Source: Allodiplogaster sudhausi (Eukaryota > Nematoda > Chromadorea > Rhabditida > Diplogasteridae). From it: DNA of 64,000 nt. Location: NCBI GenBank assembly GCA_945643635.1, contig CALZFC010000167.1:90952-154951 (forward strand), given 5' to 3'. A program made the translations under genes and the position numbers. The notes beneath the pieces are model-generated. The model made no database searches and was not told the origin of the DNA. It was given only the letters and a program-made list of their open reading frames with translations. Of this stretch, positions 9,001 to 17,100 are shown piece by piece. How positions within the stretch are numbered: position 1 is the first letter of the stretch; each line of letters begins with the position of its first letter.

Positions 9001-11677
9001 CCGGGGGGAGGGCCTGACTAGTCATATTCTCGATGAACAAGCGCTTATACGTTTCGTCCTCACTAGCACCTGTCCTTGCACTTCTCTCACTTCCCCTTGA
9101 CTGACTTCGTCTCGTGGCGCCTTGCCTTGTCTGCACTGCCTGTCGACTTCTCTGCGTTGCTCCTAATGCTCTCTTCATCCTCGTCGTGGCCAATATCCTC
9201 TGCAATTCATCGTCATCCTCTTTTTCATCTTCTTCGTCTTCTTCCTCTCTCACTCTCTGTTCTGTACCTTCGATTCGTCTCTGCATCTCTTCTCTCTCCC
9301 GTTCCGAGGCTTCGAGGCGTGCTTTCGTCGTACGCAGCTCTTCCAACGTCGCCTCTAGTCTTGCCTGGTCCTCTGTTCTCGCTTCTCTTGCTTCCTGCAA
9401 TGATGCAGCCAGTTCATTATTTTGCAGGAACTGTTCAAGTTCTTCTCCCATTCTAAGACCCAGCTCTACTGCTTCTCTTCTTTGGCTTTCGAATTCTAGG
9501 ATTGCTTGGGTCGCCTTGTCCAACAACCTTTTCTTGGTAACCCCTGGGGTTTCTGCCTGCGATCTCAGGTACACCATTAACTTGTGATCTTCGGTTACCT
9601 CGTCTTCTCCCATCGTCCTCAGTCTCTTGAGCCTCTCCGTCAAGTTTTCTGTCATGTGCTCTGCCCGAGCAGTCTCCTCCACCTCTCCGTTCCTCGCCGT
9701 GCCCGGCCCGCCACTCTGGTCTGTAACCAAATTTACCAATGGCTTCGTCATTTCTTTTCTTATTATTTCCAATTTAGTTATTTCTACTTTATCCCTGGTG
9801 TCGGAGCCACCTGCTGCTCTCATACACAAGGCCAACTGTCGCCTTTTAGTGACCCACTGTCGTCACTTTCTTATTCCTTCTACTCCACTTCTTCCGTCGT
9901 CTCGTCGTCTGTCGTCGTCTCGCTCAGAGGTCGTTGTCTTCGGCCCCCATGTGGCCAGGGTGTCCCCTGGTTCTCGACAAGCTGGCGGACTCTCAACAAG
10001 ACTCCACGACCCGACCGGCCCCTCTTCACTCTTACAACCCAAAATAAACTGTGAGGACTACGAAGCGAGTAACAAAAAAAATAAAGTTTATCACTTTAAA
10101 TAAGGGAAACCAAGCAATGGATTATATAGATATAAATAAACCGAGAACCCCACTCACATACAACAGTCGCTGCGATCCTCCTACGCCTCCCTCGGGCGCC
10201 TCTACCACGAACTGGAGCCTTCTCCCCACACACGAGCCGTTGGGCGGTCGACCAGCCGCTCCGATGCTCGGGCCTCTCCCAGACTAACTACTGCTGTCCA
10301 AAAAAAACCCGCCTTGCCGGATCAAAACAAGGGAGAGGGCCAAAGTGCTAAATGCTCTACCCCAGTAGCAATGCAACTTCTGGCACGCAAGAAATATAAC
10401 GAATAACTATGCATTATAATATTCACACTACAATAGCACACTATAACTATACAGTACCTAGATCTACACAATGTAAAACGATAAAAGGGGAAAGGGCAAG
10501 GCTGAAGCCGACGAGATGAAGGGGAACAAGGGAAAGGGTATGGGAAGATGGGGGAAAAAAAAGGAAAAGAGAGAGGGGAAAAAGCCCTCTCTCTACACAT
10601 CGCACTCCGGAAGAAATCAGAGCAATTAACGCAGTAATTTTTCCAAAGGAGAGTCCAGAGCCTCTACTTGACAAACATCTGATGTGGATGACGGCCAGAC
10701 ACGTACGTAAATGCGCTTGTTTAGTTCACTTATTTCAAATTTAAAAGGGAATAATAATTAAGCACATAGAGAATTTGTACTCTTTGTATTTATCGCGGCA
10801 ACCACTTCTTCTTTTCAGAAGTTTTTGGTGAAGAAAGCTAAAGATAATGGTGCTAACGAATGGGAGGAAATGTTGAAGATTGCCGACATTTACTATGATC
10901 AACATGCATCAAGAAGAGCACAGTCGAAGGCGTTAGTATAACAAAGTGTACAATAAACGTCAACTATATAAGCCTTTTAGTGCTCTCACAGACTACTGCA
11001 TGAGAAACCTGAACAGACTAATTGGCAAAGAAGCAATTGACAAACTGATAGAGCTTCATGAAGAATCGGCGACTGTCGATCACATTGTTTCTGCCTTCTA
11101 CGCCGCCGTTGGAAAGCTGACAAAAGATGAGTTCAAAAACCAAGCAGGTATGTATGTAAATAGTAAGAAAAGGAAAAGTCTTTAAAAAAATTTCCATATC
11201 AATTTCCAGAACAGTATGGCCAGTTTTGCAAGAAGATCTTCCGTTTTGTCACAATCGAGCCGAACGAATTGTTCAGCTGGCTGAGTGATGATCAGGTAAA
11301 CAGCTGTTAAAGATAAAGTAAAACGAAGACCGACATTTCAGATGGCACAGCTACAATTGCTAATCATCGATAAGAAAGTGTCAGACGATGAAGTGTACCA
11401 GAAGGTCTACGACTTCTTCAACGAAACGCATGAAAAGGAAGAGGCACAGGAAGCCGTGGAAGGCGCCTGCCGACGATTCATTGCAGATCTTTTCGGAGAT
11501 GACATCGTCGAGGTCGCTGTGTTTGTGGAAGTCACTTTCAATTACTAACTCCTCGCGCAGGAACTGGAAGAAATGCGGGAGAACAGCGCTATTCCACAGC
11601 TTATGGCAGCTCGACTAGGTCAGCAGCTGAAAGAACTCGACAACGGCGCCAGGCAGCATCCAAGCCATACACGGTAG
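1..11677 (+). CDS. npa-1: Nematode polyprotein allergen (NPA/ABA-1 type), 5' partial, split by a retrotransposon
   Basis: Encodes a secreted polyprotein of fatty-acid- and retinol-binding units, normally cut at basic sites into ~14-kDa helical carriers. The frame is open from base 3. Six tandem units of 133 aa (399 bp) follow, the first partial; each has one Trp (SWLTDEQ), two Cys (GGCKHYF, DGCKKIF) and an RRRR processing site. Proposed exons: 3-2484, then 3068-3091 joined to 10602-10702, 10819-10931, 10981-11147, 11210-11295, 11342-11512, 11561-11677 (TAG stop). The downstream exons encode diverged units: TDYCMRNL, FCKKIFRF, SWLSDDQ and GACRRFIADLFGDD line up with the repeat unit. The exon 3068-10702 reads in frame only if the LTR element and one CATC copy are removed. 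As it stands the allele is interrupted, so only the upstream units could be made intact. Family recognition is by motif; junctions are inferred. Confidence 0.85.
3..2326 (+). repeat. 399-bp tandem coding repeat of the NPA gene (about 5.8 copies)
   Basis: Direct repeats with a 399-bp period (for example equivalent positions 155, 554, 953, 1352, 1751, 2150). The copies differ by only a few bases, such as GDV, GEE or GDE after SDTL, while the units after 2330 are strongly diverged. Such identity at silent sites points to recent amplification or gene conversion. Confidence 0.95.
2485..3067 (+). other. NPA intron, phase 1
   Basis: Starts GTAAGAA after ...GACTTGAGGG and ends ATATTTTAG. Splicing joins G to AG, giving ...IGDLRE-YIAEYDH. 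The unspliced frame runs only six codons further, to TAA at 2499-2501. No other gene is visible here. Confidence 0.65.
3092..3740 (-). repeat. LTR (3' LTR in element orientation)
   Basis: 649 bp, matching 9950-10597 apart from one extra A in the homopolymer near 3441-3449. On the plus strand it begins TGTGGCCAGGG and ends CTCTCTACA. The 78-codon plus-strand frame it contains recurs in the other LTR and is not a gene. Confidence 0.97.
3741..3757 (-). other. Polypurine tract of the LTR element
   Basis: On the element strand, a purine run containing GAAGGGGGGGA lies directly against the 3' LTR. This is the expected primer for plus-strand DNA synthesis. Confidence 0.8.
3773..9835 (-). CDS. Gag-Pol polyprotein of the Ty3/gypsy-type element
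   Basis: One uninterrupted 2020-aa frame with no gag-pol frameshift. In order: acidic coiled-coil-rich Gag (about 100-230); capsid-like region (about 270-430); zinc knuckle CFNCQEQGHSQHYC (about 556-569); aspartic protease with active site DCG near 626 rather than the common DTG/DSG; reverse transcriptase with SPWSSPLV and YIDD near 1039; RNase H with YTDAS near 1192; integrase with HHCC (His near 1423) and a D,D(35)E triad near 1491, 1550 and 1586, then a GPF/Y-like tail to about 1755. A further ~250-residue extension ends in an Arg-Gly-rich tail (about 1975-2020). It lies 114 bp inside the 5' LTR and 32 bp from the 3' LTR. Copying and integration proteins of the element; not a host gene. 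Confidence 0.96.
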   Translation of the reverse strand: MALCMRAAGGSDTRDKVEITKLEIIRKEMTKPLVNLVTDQSGGPGTARNGEVEETARAEHMTENLTERLKRLRTMGEDEVTEDHKLMVYLRSQAETPGVTKKRLLDKATQAILEFESQRREAVELGLRMGEELEQFLQNNELAASLQEAREARTEDQARLEATLEELRTTKARLEASEREREEMQRRIEGTEQRVREEEDEEDEKEDDDELQRILATTRMKRALGATQRSRQAVQTRQGATRRSQSRGSERSARTGASEDETYKRLFIENMTSQALPPVPVFTDGFGLRGFSEFIDRLELKYKDLLGEDKLVVVLREHLGKQARAIFDSVTRGRKLSYSVIVRKMKERYRGDSLMQEYSATAKWENLRMREGENLTTFVLYLEQLAEQAFPGLPEDHLAPIMAKKLVAQLSHWRDYQDLLREMDHARKEMVYIQVKEAAIRMEMFQKRGERLGRRERKKEWPGESMRSERGRYDNGRKYENYRTQQYSNPQPRSDEQKKVTESISNTLRSLQRPNSDSVPLQSTPQQQTPVRATGGTGNGNQYGGTGEKKPFFGKCFNCQEQGHSQHYCTKPRRQNFVQREGTEKVEAREEGVEKKESSKEERLFWKPLSRVKVKLNGVTVEAILDCGSEVTTVPVEVMKKVEQEGPVEWRKTKDGEVLDAAASKLKITAKALITLEMEGERERIGVYVVQNGREVLLGQNTVAMWGKRDGWWSECEKEGEPAIMSHSVFIPSLGAAQVQLKSPLRGSRNMLVETTHGLSEGVVGEKGEGRILSVFNPFHHPIRLKKNEQVGNWVEADFVPSENLLGEREEEGESERAKKVLSQSRERESGERGQTVIEALQKNGTVGSERCRQVVEQFQDVFALSEEEMGRITLVEHYVDTGDTAPIKIKQRPVPLGLQSEVKSKLDEMKERGIIRDSASPWSSPLVIALKKDKSLRLCVDYRKLNARIKMDAYPLPSIDMTLQKLKGKQWFSTLDLLSGYWQIPLEESSKEKTAFATMNGLYEWNVLPFGLSTSPATFQRVMERVLRNVLGEKVHVYIDDILIATESEEEHAAELEKVFRALRESGLKLKAQKCVLAQREAEYLGHRITVAGVQMDAAKVEKIRQQKQPSDRKELKCFLGMCSYYRKFVHCFAQKATPLTRLTSEKVAWTWGEQEERAFGEMKNALSSGPVLAQPDVDAAKRGLRPFIIYTDASKEAMGAVLSQEGEDGYLHPLYFASKRCRAAERNYHVTDGEALAIVFALRKFRPFYFGTRVIVRTDHQPLKAMFGNKSVSARILRWALEIQSSDVQIEYVKGAANNVADALSRSPVPIDQSDSERVEIERVVNSVRVGYQADEQRKGEKRVVMSVQLVGVRKRWREETEKDEKGSEMLKRVRESREQAVRERGLRWTEEKGILQVEGARGGKRFFVPETLRKETVGQWHEGRFGGHWSAEKIMKKLKEYYWEKMRKDVEEHVKECRVCEEFNVREKLVPPLNPILASEPFELVGFDILEVGTSLSGNRYILSIIDYFTKYGAALPMETKSAREVAEKFLSGWIAHGRMPKALISDQGGEFVNRIMEELLAKMGIEQIVTKGYNPRENGTVERFNQTIIRQMQKKVREPERWDELLPFIVFGYNTIPHSSTGETPFFLVHGRNPRPLGESLGEQENVGVDVDEYKARMLDGLRIAHEQARKNNEKAAEKMKKEYNDRNGIAGRQYPKVGDRVLVMVPAEKRTAAFPKLTSPWQGPFRVLDVSENSAKVKEENGKNELVIPFDQLKMVRREENKSEEGEKKQKRRKRMQRGMNIVYRKQYPTEWTGTVAWLVPNPWKRALEQRRDGTCIPYHGAAELLEVLRHLQQLKTRVVFIVIAWEEDKDWEWSGGVGKKMAAQLRRLNELAEEAKAEIIVCPDMPPEDISKGEQEEMETLAYVDWEGKRLTVVNTKTPAFGSTVPAYLLHGTRKRNQEIKEWCALRYIKEVARAIGVDLDFLKESGREDRAVRGFRGRPFGERKYGRGDFRGFGRGRGRGGFRGGGSSFFRPY
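9932..9949 (-). other. Putative tRNA primer-binding site of the LTR element
   Basis: The element strand directly after the 5' LTR starts TGGGGGCCGAAGACAACG. TGG is complementary to the tRNA 3' CCA end. The first seven bases fit the acceptor end of tRNA-Pro but the rest does not fit the usual tRNA-Pro primer site, so the primer tRNA is not assigned. Confidence 0.6.
9950..10597 (-). repeat. LTR (5' LTR in element orientation)
   Basis: 648 bp. It would contain the element promoter in its U3, on the 10597 side. Near-identical to the other LTR. Confidence 0.97.
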
Positions 11678-11691
11678 AACTACGGATTCAG

Positions 11692-12345
11692 GCTTATGTG
11701 CAAAGCAAGTCTAATCGTTGCGATAGTGTTTGGGATTACAGCGAAGCTGTGAAACTGTGCGAGAAGATCTATCTGAACTTCCACGGAGAGTGCGATTGCG
11801 GTGGGTTCGCAGAAGAGTGCGACGAAAATAGCCACACTTGCCTGCAATGTTCTCTGAACACTGACGGAGATATGTGTGACAAGTGAGGATATTCCTCTCT
11901 CTGGAAGTGGTTTGGGAGGAAGTGATTTAGATGTGCAGAGGGCATGGTACGAGACCTGAACCCAAGTCTCGGCTGTGTTATTGCATGTGAATGCAGCAAC
12001 CACGCGGACAGCTGCGACGAGAATGGCGCCTGTTTAGTGAGACTGTCACTCATCTGGCTTCCATCTTTTACCAAAACAACTTTCAACTGTTTCCAGAACT
12101 GCACGGATCACACAGCAGGTCGCAACTGTGAGCGATGCGAACCTGGCTTTATCGGCAACCCTTGCCAGCGCTGTGACTGCCCGTTAGCCATTTGTTTCCT
12201 CTCCCTCTCGTAAACATCCTTCCCATTCAGCCAAGGCAGCAACTGCCGCTTATCAGAAGCAGATGAGCCTGAGTGCTTCGAAGGGCAAGAGGTCAACTCT
12301 ACTCCGGTCTTCCAACTATCCAATCTCACTCAACCCGACAAATAG
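11692..12345 (+). CDS. Laminin-EGF-like protein, C-terminal fragment (5' end not found)
   Basis: Exons 11692-11882, 11931-12036, 12097-12182 and 12231-12345 join in frame to TAG at 12343. The product has two laminin-type EGF modules: first CDCGGFAEEC...CSLNTDGDMCDKC, then CECSNHADSC...CTDHTAGRNCERCEPGF, followed by CDCPQGSNC and a Ser/Thr-rich end. Such modules occur in laminins, netrins and attractin/MEGF8-like surface proteins; the arrangement does not decide which. No signal peptide or start Met is visible in this frame: the first exon begins after an ATTCAG acceptor only 14 bp past the NPA stop, so upstream exons are missing, lie within the NPA gene, or this is a relic. No stop codons interrupt the exons. 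Confidence 0.55.
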
Positions 12346-12945
12346 CCCAAAGTATATCCTTTCTTCAAACATTCTCTCATTTCATTGGTCTAGATTATTT
12401 TTCTTTCCGAAATGAACTGCTCTATATGTTCAGTATAGATATTCATCAAAAAATCGTCCCATATCTCTCACATTCATCATCCAGTCCTCTCGCCTTGCTT
12501 GCTTTACGACTCTGAGTAAACAGTTTGAACGCCCTCATATCAGTGACGGGTCATTTGCACAGAAATCAATCAAGCTGAACGGAAGAGAGATAGGCGAATC
12601 ACAAACGAAGACGGGATAATTTGGCCCCTTAATGACTCATTGAGCACTCGAGCGGCGTTTCAGAGAGCAACTAACAGCTGTCCAGTTGAGAGAAAAGGGG
12701 GCGGAGACCATCTTTGAAAGGGAAGATAAGAAGGAGCAGGGCATCATTGAGAAGGATCATTCGACCGCATCCTCCATCGTCAGCGCACAGCAACTTGTGC
12801 TTTTTCTAATTTCATTTTGGATGGTGTATTGTGAGAGTGTCTCTGTGGTGCGGTTCGAGCGTTGTTTGGGTTACTCTTGTTCACTCTTTCGCGTGCCGTC
12901 CTCTCGTCTCTGTGTCATCAAATCGATTAGGGGAGGGACTTCCAG
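12346..12945 (+). other. Intergenic region
   Basis: No convincing gene. The open frames here show no family resemblance. TTCCAG at 12940-12945, 10 bp before the cystatin ATG, could be a trans-splice or 5'-UTR acceptor. Confidence 0.5.
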
Positions 12946-12955
12946 GCATCGCTAA

Positions 12956-13551
12956 ATGGCTCGGCTCGCGCTGCTTGTGTGCCTGTTTACCATCACTTCT
13001 GTGGCAATGTCTGGACTGGCTGGCGGTAACACCGAGCAGGATGCATCCAAGCCGGAGTATCTTGTCAGTTTACTACTTTCTTCGTGTCCACGGCAGCTTC
13101 AAGAGTTCTTGTTTCCAGGATAAGGCTTGGGGTGCAGTGAAGGGAGTTAACGAGGGCTCGAACAACGGCCAGTTCCACTACATCCCGATCAAGGTATGCT
13201 TCGCTTACTTATGCACAATTAATGATGACTTGATTTGACTTGATTGGCATGATTTTGTGGCAAACTGTTCACACACCAGGGTGAAATAGAGAGAAGAACT
13301 ATTCTTAGGTGCTATCTGCAAAGTCTCAAGTGGTGGCTGGTTCAAAGTACACCTTCGAAGTGCTCTTCGGAGAGTCTAACTGCTCTCGCGGCACAGTCGG
13401 TGCCCACCAACTGACGAAGGAGAGCTGCCAGCTCAAGGAAGGCGGCGCTCGCGCCATCTACAAGGTCGTGCTGTGGGAGAAGCCATGGGAGAACTTCCAG
13501 CAGTACAACGTTGAGCGCGTCCGCGTTGTTGAGCCATCGGAGCAGTTCTAA
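12956..13551 (+). CDS. Secreted cystatin (cysteine protease inhibitor, onchocystatin-like)
   Basis: Type-2 cystatin that would block papain-family proteases. Exons 12956-13063, 13119-13193 and 13309-13551 join in phase 0 to about 141 aa. The N-terminus is a signal peptide (MARLALLVCLF...). The three inhibitory elements are present: Gly residues in GLAGG, the hairpin QVVAG, and the PW loop in EKPWENF. Two Cys (SNCSRG and ESCQLK) can form one disulfide, whereas vertebrate type-2 cystatins carry two. Start chosen because the signal peptide follows immediately; an AATAAA lies 141 bp after the stop. Secreted nematode cystatins act in development and, in parasites, on host proteases; which applies here cannot be told. 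Confidence 0.93.
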
Positions 13552-13691
13552 GCTCAGCCATAACTCCATTTCATCTGTGCCTGCCAACGATACCATTTCT
13601 TGCTCATTAATGCGTGTATTCTATTCAATTCTCATCGACAAACATTCGGAAAACCAAGCGCTAGCTTATTTCATCTTGATGTATATAAATG

Positions 13692-13697
13692 AATAAA
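13692..13697 (+). terminator. Poly(A) signal AATAAA of the cystatin gene
   Basis: Canonical hexamer 141 bp downstream of the stop codon. Confidence 0.6.
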
Positions 13698-14175
13698 AGA
13701 TCGTAAAATGTCAACTTTGCTTTCCCGCAGGCAAAAGTCATTAATTGTTCACTCCAATCATGTAAAGACGTACATCTCTTCTCATCTACTTTTCGATAAT
13801 AAGAGAAGAACGCGTAGAAGACAGAAGAAGCACGGCTCTGAGTCAGAGATGATGAAATGTGTTTGAGGAAATTATTCATTTTTCTCAAACGAAAAAGCTC
13901 CATGTGATAAGGTAAACCGGTTCGCAACTTCAGTCTATGAAATCAAAGAAAACTATTCCAATTAAAGCAGTATCGTGTTTTAGTGTTTTGGAGACACTGT
14001 ATCGATTCTTAGTATATGACGGAAAACTATTTTTCGCTTGCGTTACTCAGCACTTTTTGCCTTCGCATGTCCAGCTTTCTTCGTCCCGCATCTATCGTCC
14101 CGCATCTACTTTTCTATTGTAGTCGTGTTTTACTTGTATAGTCTAAGGTATCCGGTAGAAGATGTACTGTTTCAG
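13698..14175 (+). other. Intergenic region
   Basis: No supported coding potential. It ends with CTGTTTCAG at 14167-14175, a possible splice or trans-splice acceptor just before the USP8-like start codon. Confidence 0.5.
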
Positions 14176-14183
14176 ACCAAGAA

Positions 14184-17100
14184 ATGGTGGGCTTTACTTG
14201 GAATGAGCTGAAGTACGAGGATCACAAATCCTTTCGAGATTCAATTGCTCTGGGAGATGATGTACTCTCTCAGCTTCGCTCTCTACCGGCAGCAAAGTTA
14301 GAGGCCTTTCTTCTTTACGTTTTTGACATTTGCTAGTAGAATTGCTTGAGATGCTTGGATCGAATGCAACGAATGGTAGACCAAGCTCGGTCTTCTCTCA
14401 ACAGCGGCGACCTGGAGAATGCTTATCGCTACTACAGCAGAGGAGCCGACATTGCTTCCTGCTGTAGACAGTCGAAGGAATGGGAGAAGATCGCGAAGAA
14501 TCCTGCGGTGGTTAGTCTGTCCCAACACAAGCTGAAATTTTTTTCTAAGTTTTGATACAAATTAAATGTAGTTATTGTTTATTGCAGGTGGAGAGGTTAA
14601 AGAGCATAATGCTTGAGTGCATACAAGCCATGGAGAAGTATGACATCATCCTAAGGCAATTATACAAAGAGAAGAAGACACGGTCTGACATCGCAGCAGA
14701 AGCCACTCTTGACATCACTGCGAAGAAGAACGGCCCAAGGAGAGTGATCGGTCTGTTGAATTTGACTCATAGTTTCCACCAGGTAAATGTGGCTGTCCGA
14801 TCATCTGAGCTAGGATGAATGTTGAAGTGAACAACTCCGAGCGCGTAGTCGTGGATGCGAAAGACTTGCTGCGTCGCTTCGAAGCGCATTATCCGAAGAA
14901 GATGCTTCTCATCGTCGACTTGCGTTCGAAGAAAGATGAACATGTTGTGTACAATGACGAGAGGACTGTGACTACGCTTGAACTTCCAGAAAAAGCGGTC
15001 GTGAAAGGGTACTCTTCCTCTCCCCCCCCCTTTCCAATCACAAGTTGTCTGTGTACAGGATGACCTTCTCGAATCTCTCTCGTGCCCTTCAGCCGGAGCA
15101 GCTCAAGACTCTCAATCGCCTTCCCTGCTACGACAACGTTGCCATGCTCAACGAAGACGGCCAACTCGATGACGACCGCTACGGTTTTGTCATTCAAGCC
15201 TTGGAGGTTCTTTCTTTCTTTCATTGCGTTCCCTGGAGAGTTGAGACCATCACGAAATGTTTGAGGTGTACAACCAAACGTCCAAGCCACAACGGCCGCT
15301 TGTCATCGTGGATGGCGGCTTCAAGAAGTGGAAGTTATACTATCCGAGCTATGTCCGAGGGGGAGAGGGCGTCAAGAGGAAGGAGTACACTTCTGACCGC
15401 ATTGACCAGATCGTCGCGGAGTTCCGAAAGCACTGCGAAAGTTTGTCACTCTACAACTATTGCTATTTTAAAAATTTTTATGGAACATATTCTGCGTTTA
15501 AAGAAATAGAATGTAGAAGATAGCTTGCTTAATACATAGTCCATTGTCCGGGTTTTCTTACAGAGAACTTAGTGATAACTGTGTTTAATAAGAATCCTAA
15601 TATACGCACAAAAATTCTGCATTAAATTCTCAGTAATCAGCAGGCCGACCTTTTAAGCTAATTCCGATGATCTAACCCTTGAAGCTGTTATGCCGAGTAC
15701 TCTGATGTATCCTGATCTGACCCCTCTCCGACCAGCTCGCCCTCCTTCCCCTGCCGACACTCTTCTTCCTCCACCACAACCCTTCTTCCCACCCTCCCCA
15801 ATCGAGACTTCGGAGGGTGCTGCCAGCTTAAGCGGCAACGTTGACCCGGCGCCTTCTGCGAGGCCGCGGAGTACTGATATTGAGGTAGCAGGCACAGTTT
15901 CGTGTTCTTTTCTATTTCTTGTGCCTAATTGTTTTTTTTTCATAAAGTAACATTTTCTGGCATTAGATTCCGCTTTAAGATTTCCTCGTATCCTCCGGAG
16001 TTGGACTGGAAAGCCGATGCAAAGGCCGAACCCCCTGAGGTTCCTTCCCGAGTCTCTCCTTCTCCGACTCCTCGTGTCACAATCCCCAGCTTCGATCGAT
16101 CTACGAAACCAGTACTTGTCAGCTACCGTACACTTGTCTTCTGCAGTCATGGTTGTGCTTGACTGAATGTATTCTCAGAATGGCGGTGCGTCTGGACGGC
16201 CACCATTGCCTGCTCCCCGCCCTTCTCTGGCCTCGCATCCCTCTACTGCTGCCATGGTCCCGCGCCCTCAACTAGATCGCTCAACGAAGCCTGCAGTTAT
16301 TGAGTCAGTAGCATTGATATATAAAAATACTTTTGATTTATTTAATTTTTTTTATATTTTTTATACATTGCTAATTTATTCATGTTGCATGCCTTTTTAT
16401 ACGCATTTGCTTATTGCAGCTCGAAACAGAAAGATATTCTACTGAGTGTATACCAGGCTGTCCGTGAACAGCTAAAAGCAGATTCGATGAAGGCTTTGGG
16501 GGTGAGGATTGATTTCCTTATTTTCATCTCCAATTTGCTTCTCCTTTCTAGAGAGTAGCGTGGACTGGTCTGGTGAACTGTGGCAACACTTGCTTCATGA
16601 ATGCAACCCTCCAGGCTCTTTTCCGCTCTCCTCAGCTCAAAAACATCTTCACTGCAGAGAACTTCCTTTCTCATCTCAGTGTGTTAGTCTTTCTCCTCTT
16701 TTAAGAGAGCCTCTCTGTAAGGATCAAGCTGCCCTCAATGGGGGCCTGCCCCGGCGCAAAATTTTTCGATTCCGTTATCCAAAATTTTAATAGGGGTATC
16801 CATACCCACTGTAAACAAGATTAGTAGATCAATTTTGTTATAAAAAATTTTTTCTTGTCTAGGCATGCAAAAGTAAGGAAAAAGTCTAATTCGCCATAAC
16901 TTTCTTTAATAGCAAAGTTTTTCAATTTTCTTTTTTTTATTAGCATTCCCATTGAATTCTAAACAAACGACCTTTAGACGTCATTCGAAAAATATTTCAT
17001 TTTCATATCGAAAAATTATTTTAAATATTTCAATTTGACCGTTGAATACCTTATACTCAAAACGTTTTGGGTGCTATATCTCAAATTGTAGAGCGTTAAA

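Larger units (their letters stand above)
3092..10597 (-). mobile_element. Complete Ty3/gypsy-type LTR retrotransposon
   Basis: A 7,506-bp element bounded by two LTRs that begin TG and end CA, flanked by the 4-bp target duplication CATC (3088-3091 and 10598-10601). It reads right to left: 5' LTR 9950-10597, primer-binding site, one 2020-codon gag-pol frame, polypurine tract, 3' LTR 3092-3740. The RT-RNase H-integrase order is that of Ty3/gypsy (Metaviridae). The LTRs differ by eye at one site only (9 versus 8 A in an A-run) and the frame is intact, so insertion is recent and the element may be active. Confidence 0.97.

Noticed and set aside
4143..9456. Many plus-strand frames of 60-200 codons
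   Set aside because: All lie opposite the intact gag-pol frame of the LTR element.
16722..16739. Exon GATCAAGCTGCCCTCAAT read as DQAALN, continuing the USP catalytic domain
   Set aside because: This stretch is the end of the TTAA element; its mirror is present at the right end (21,045-21,091).
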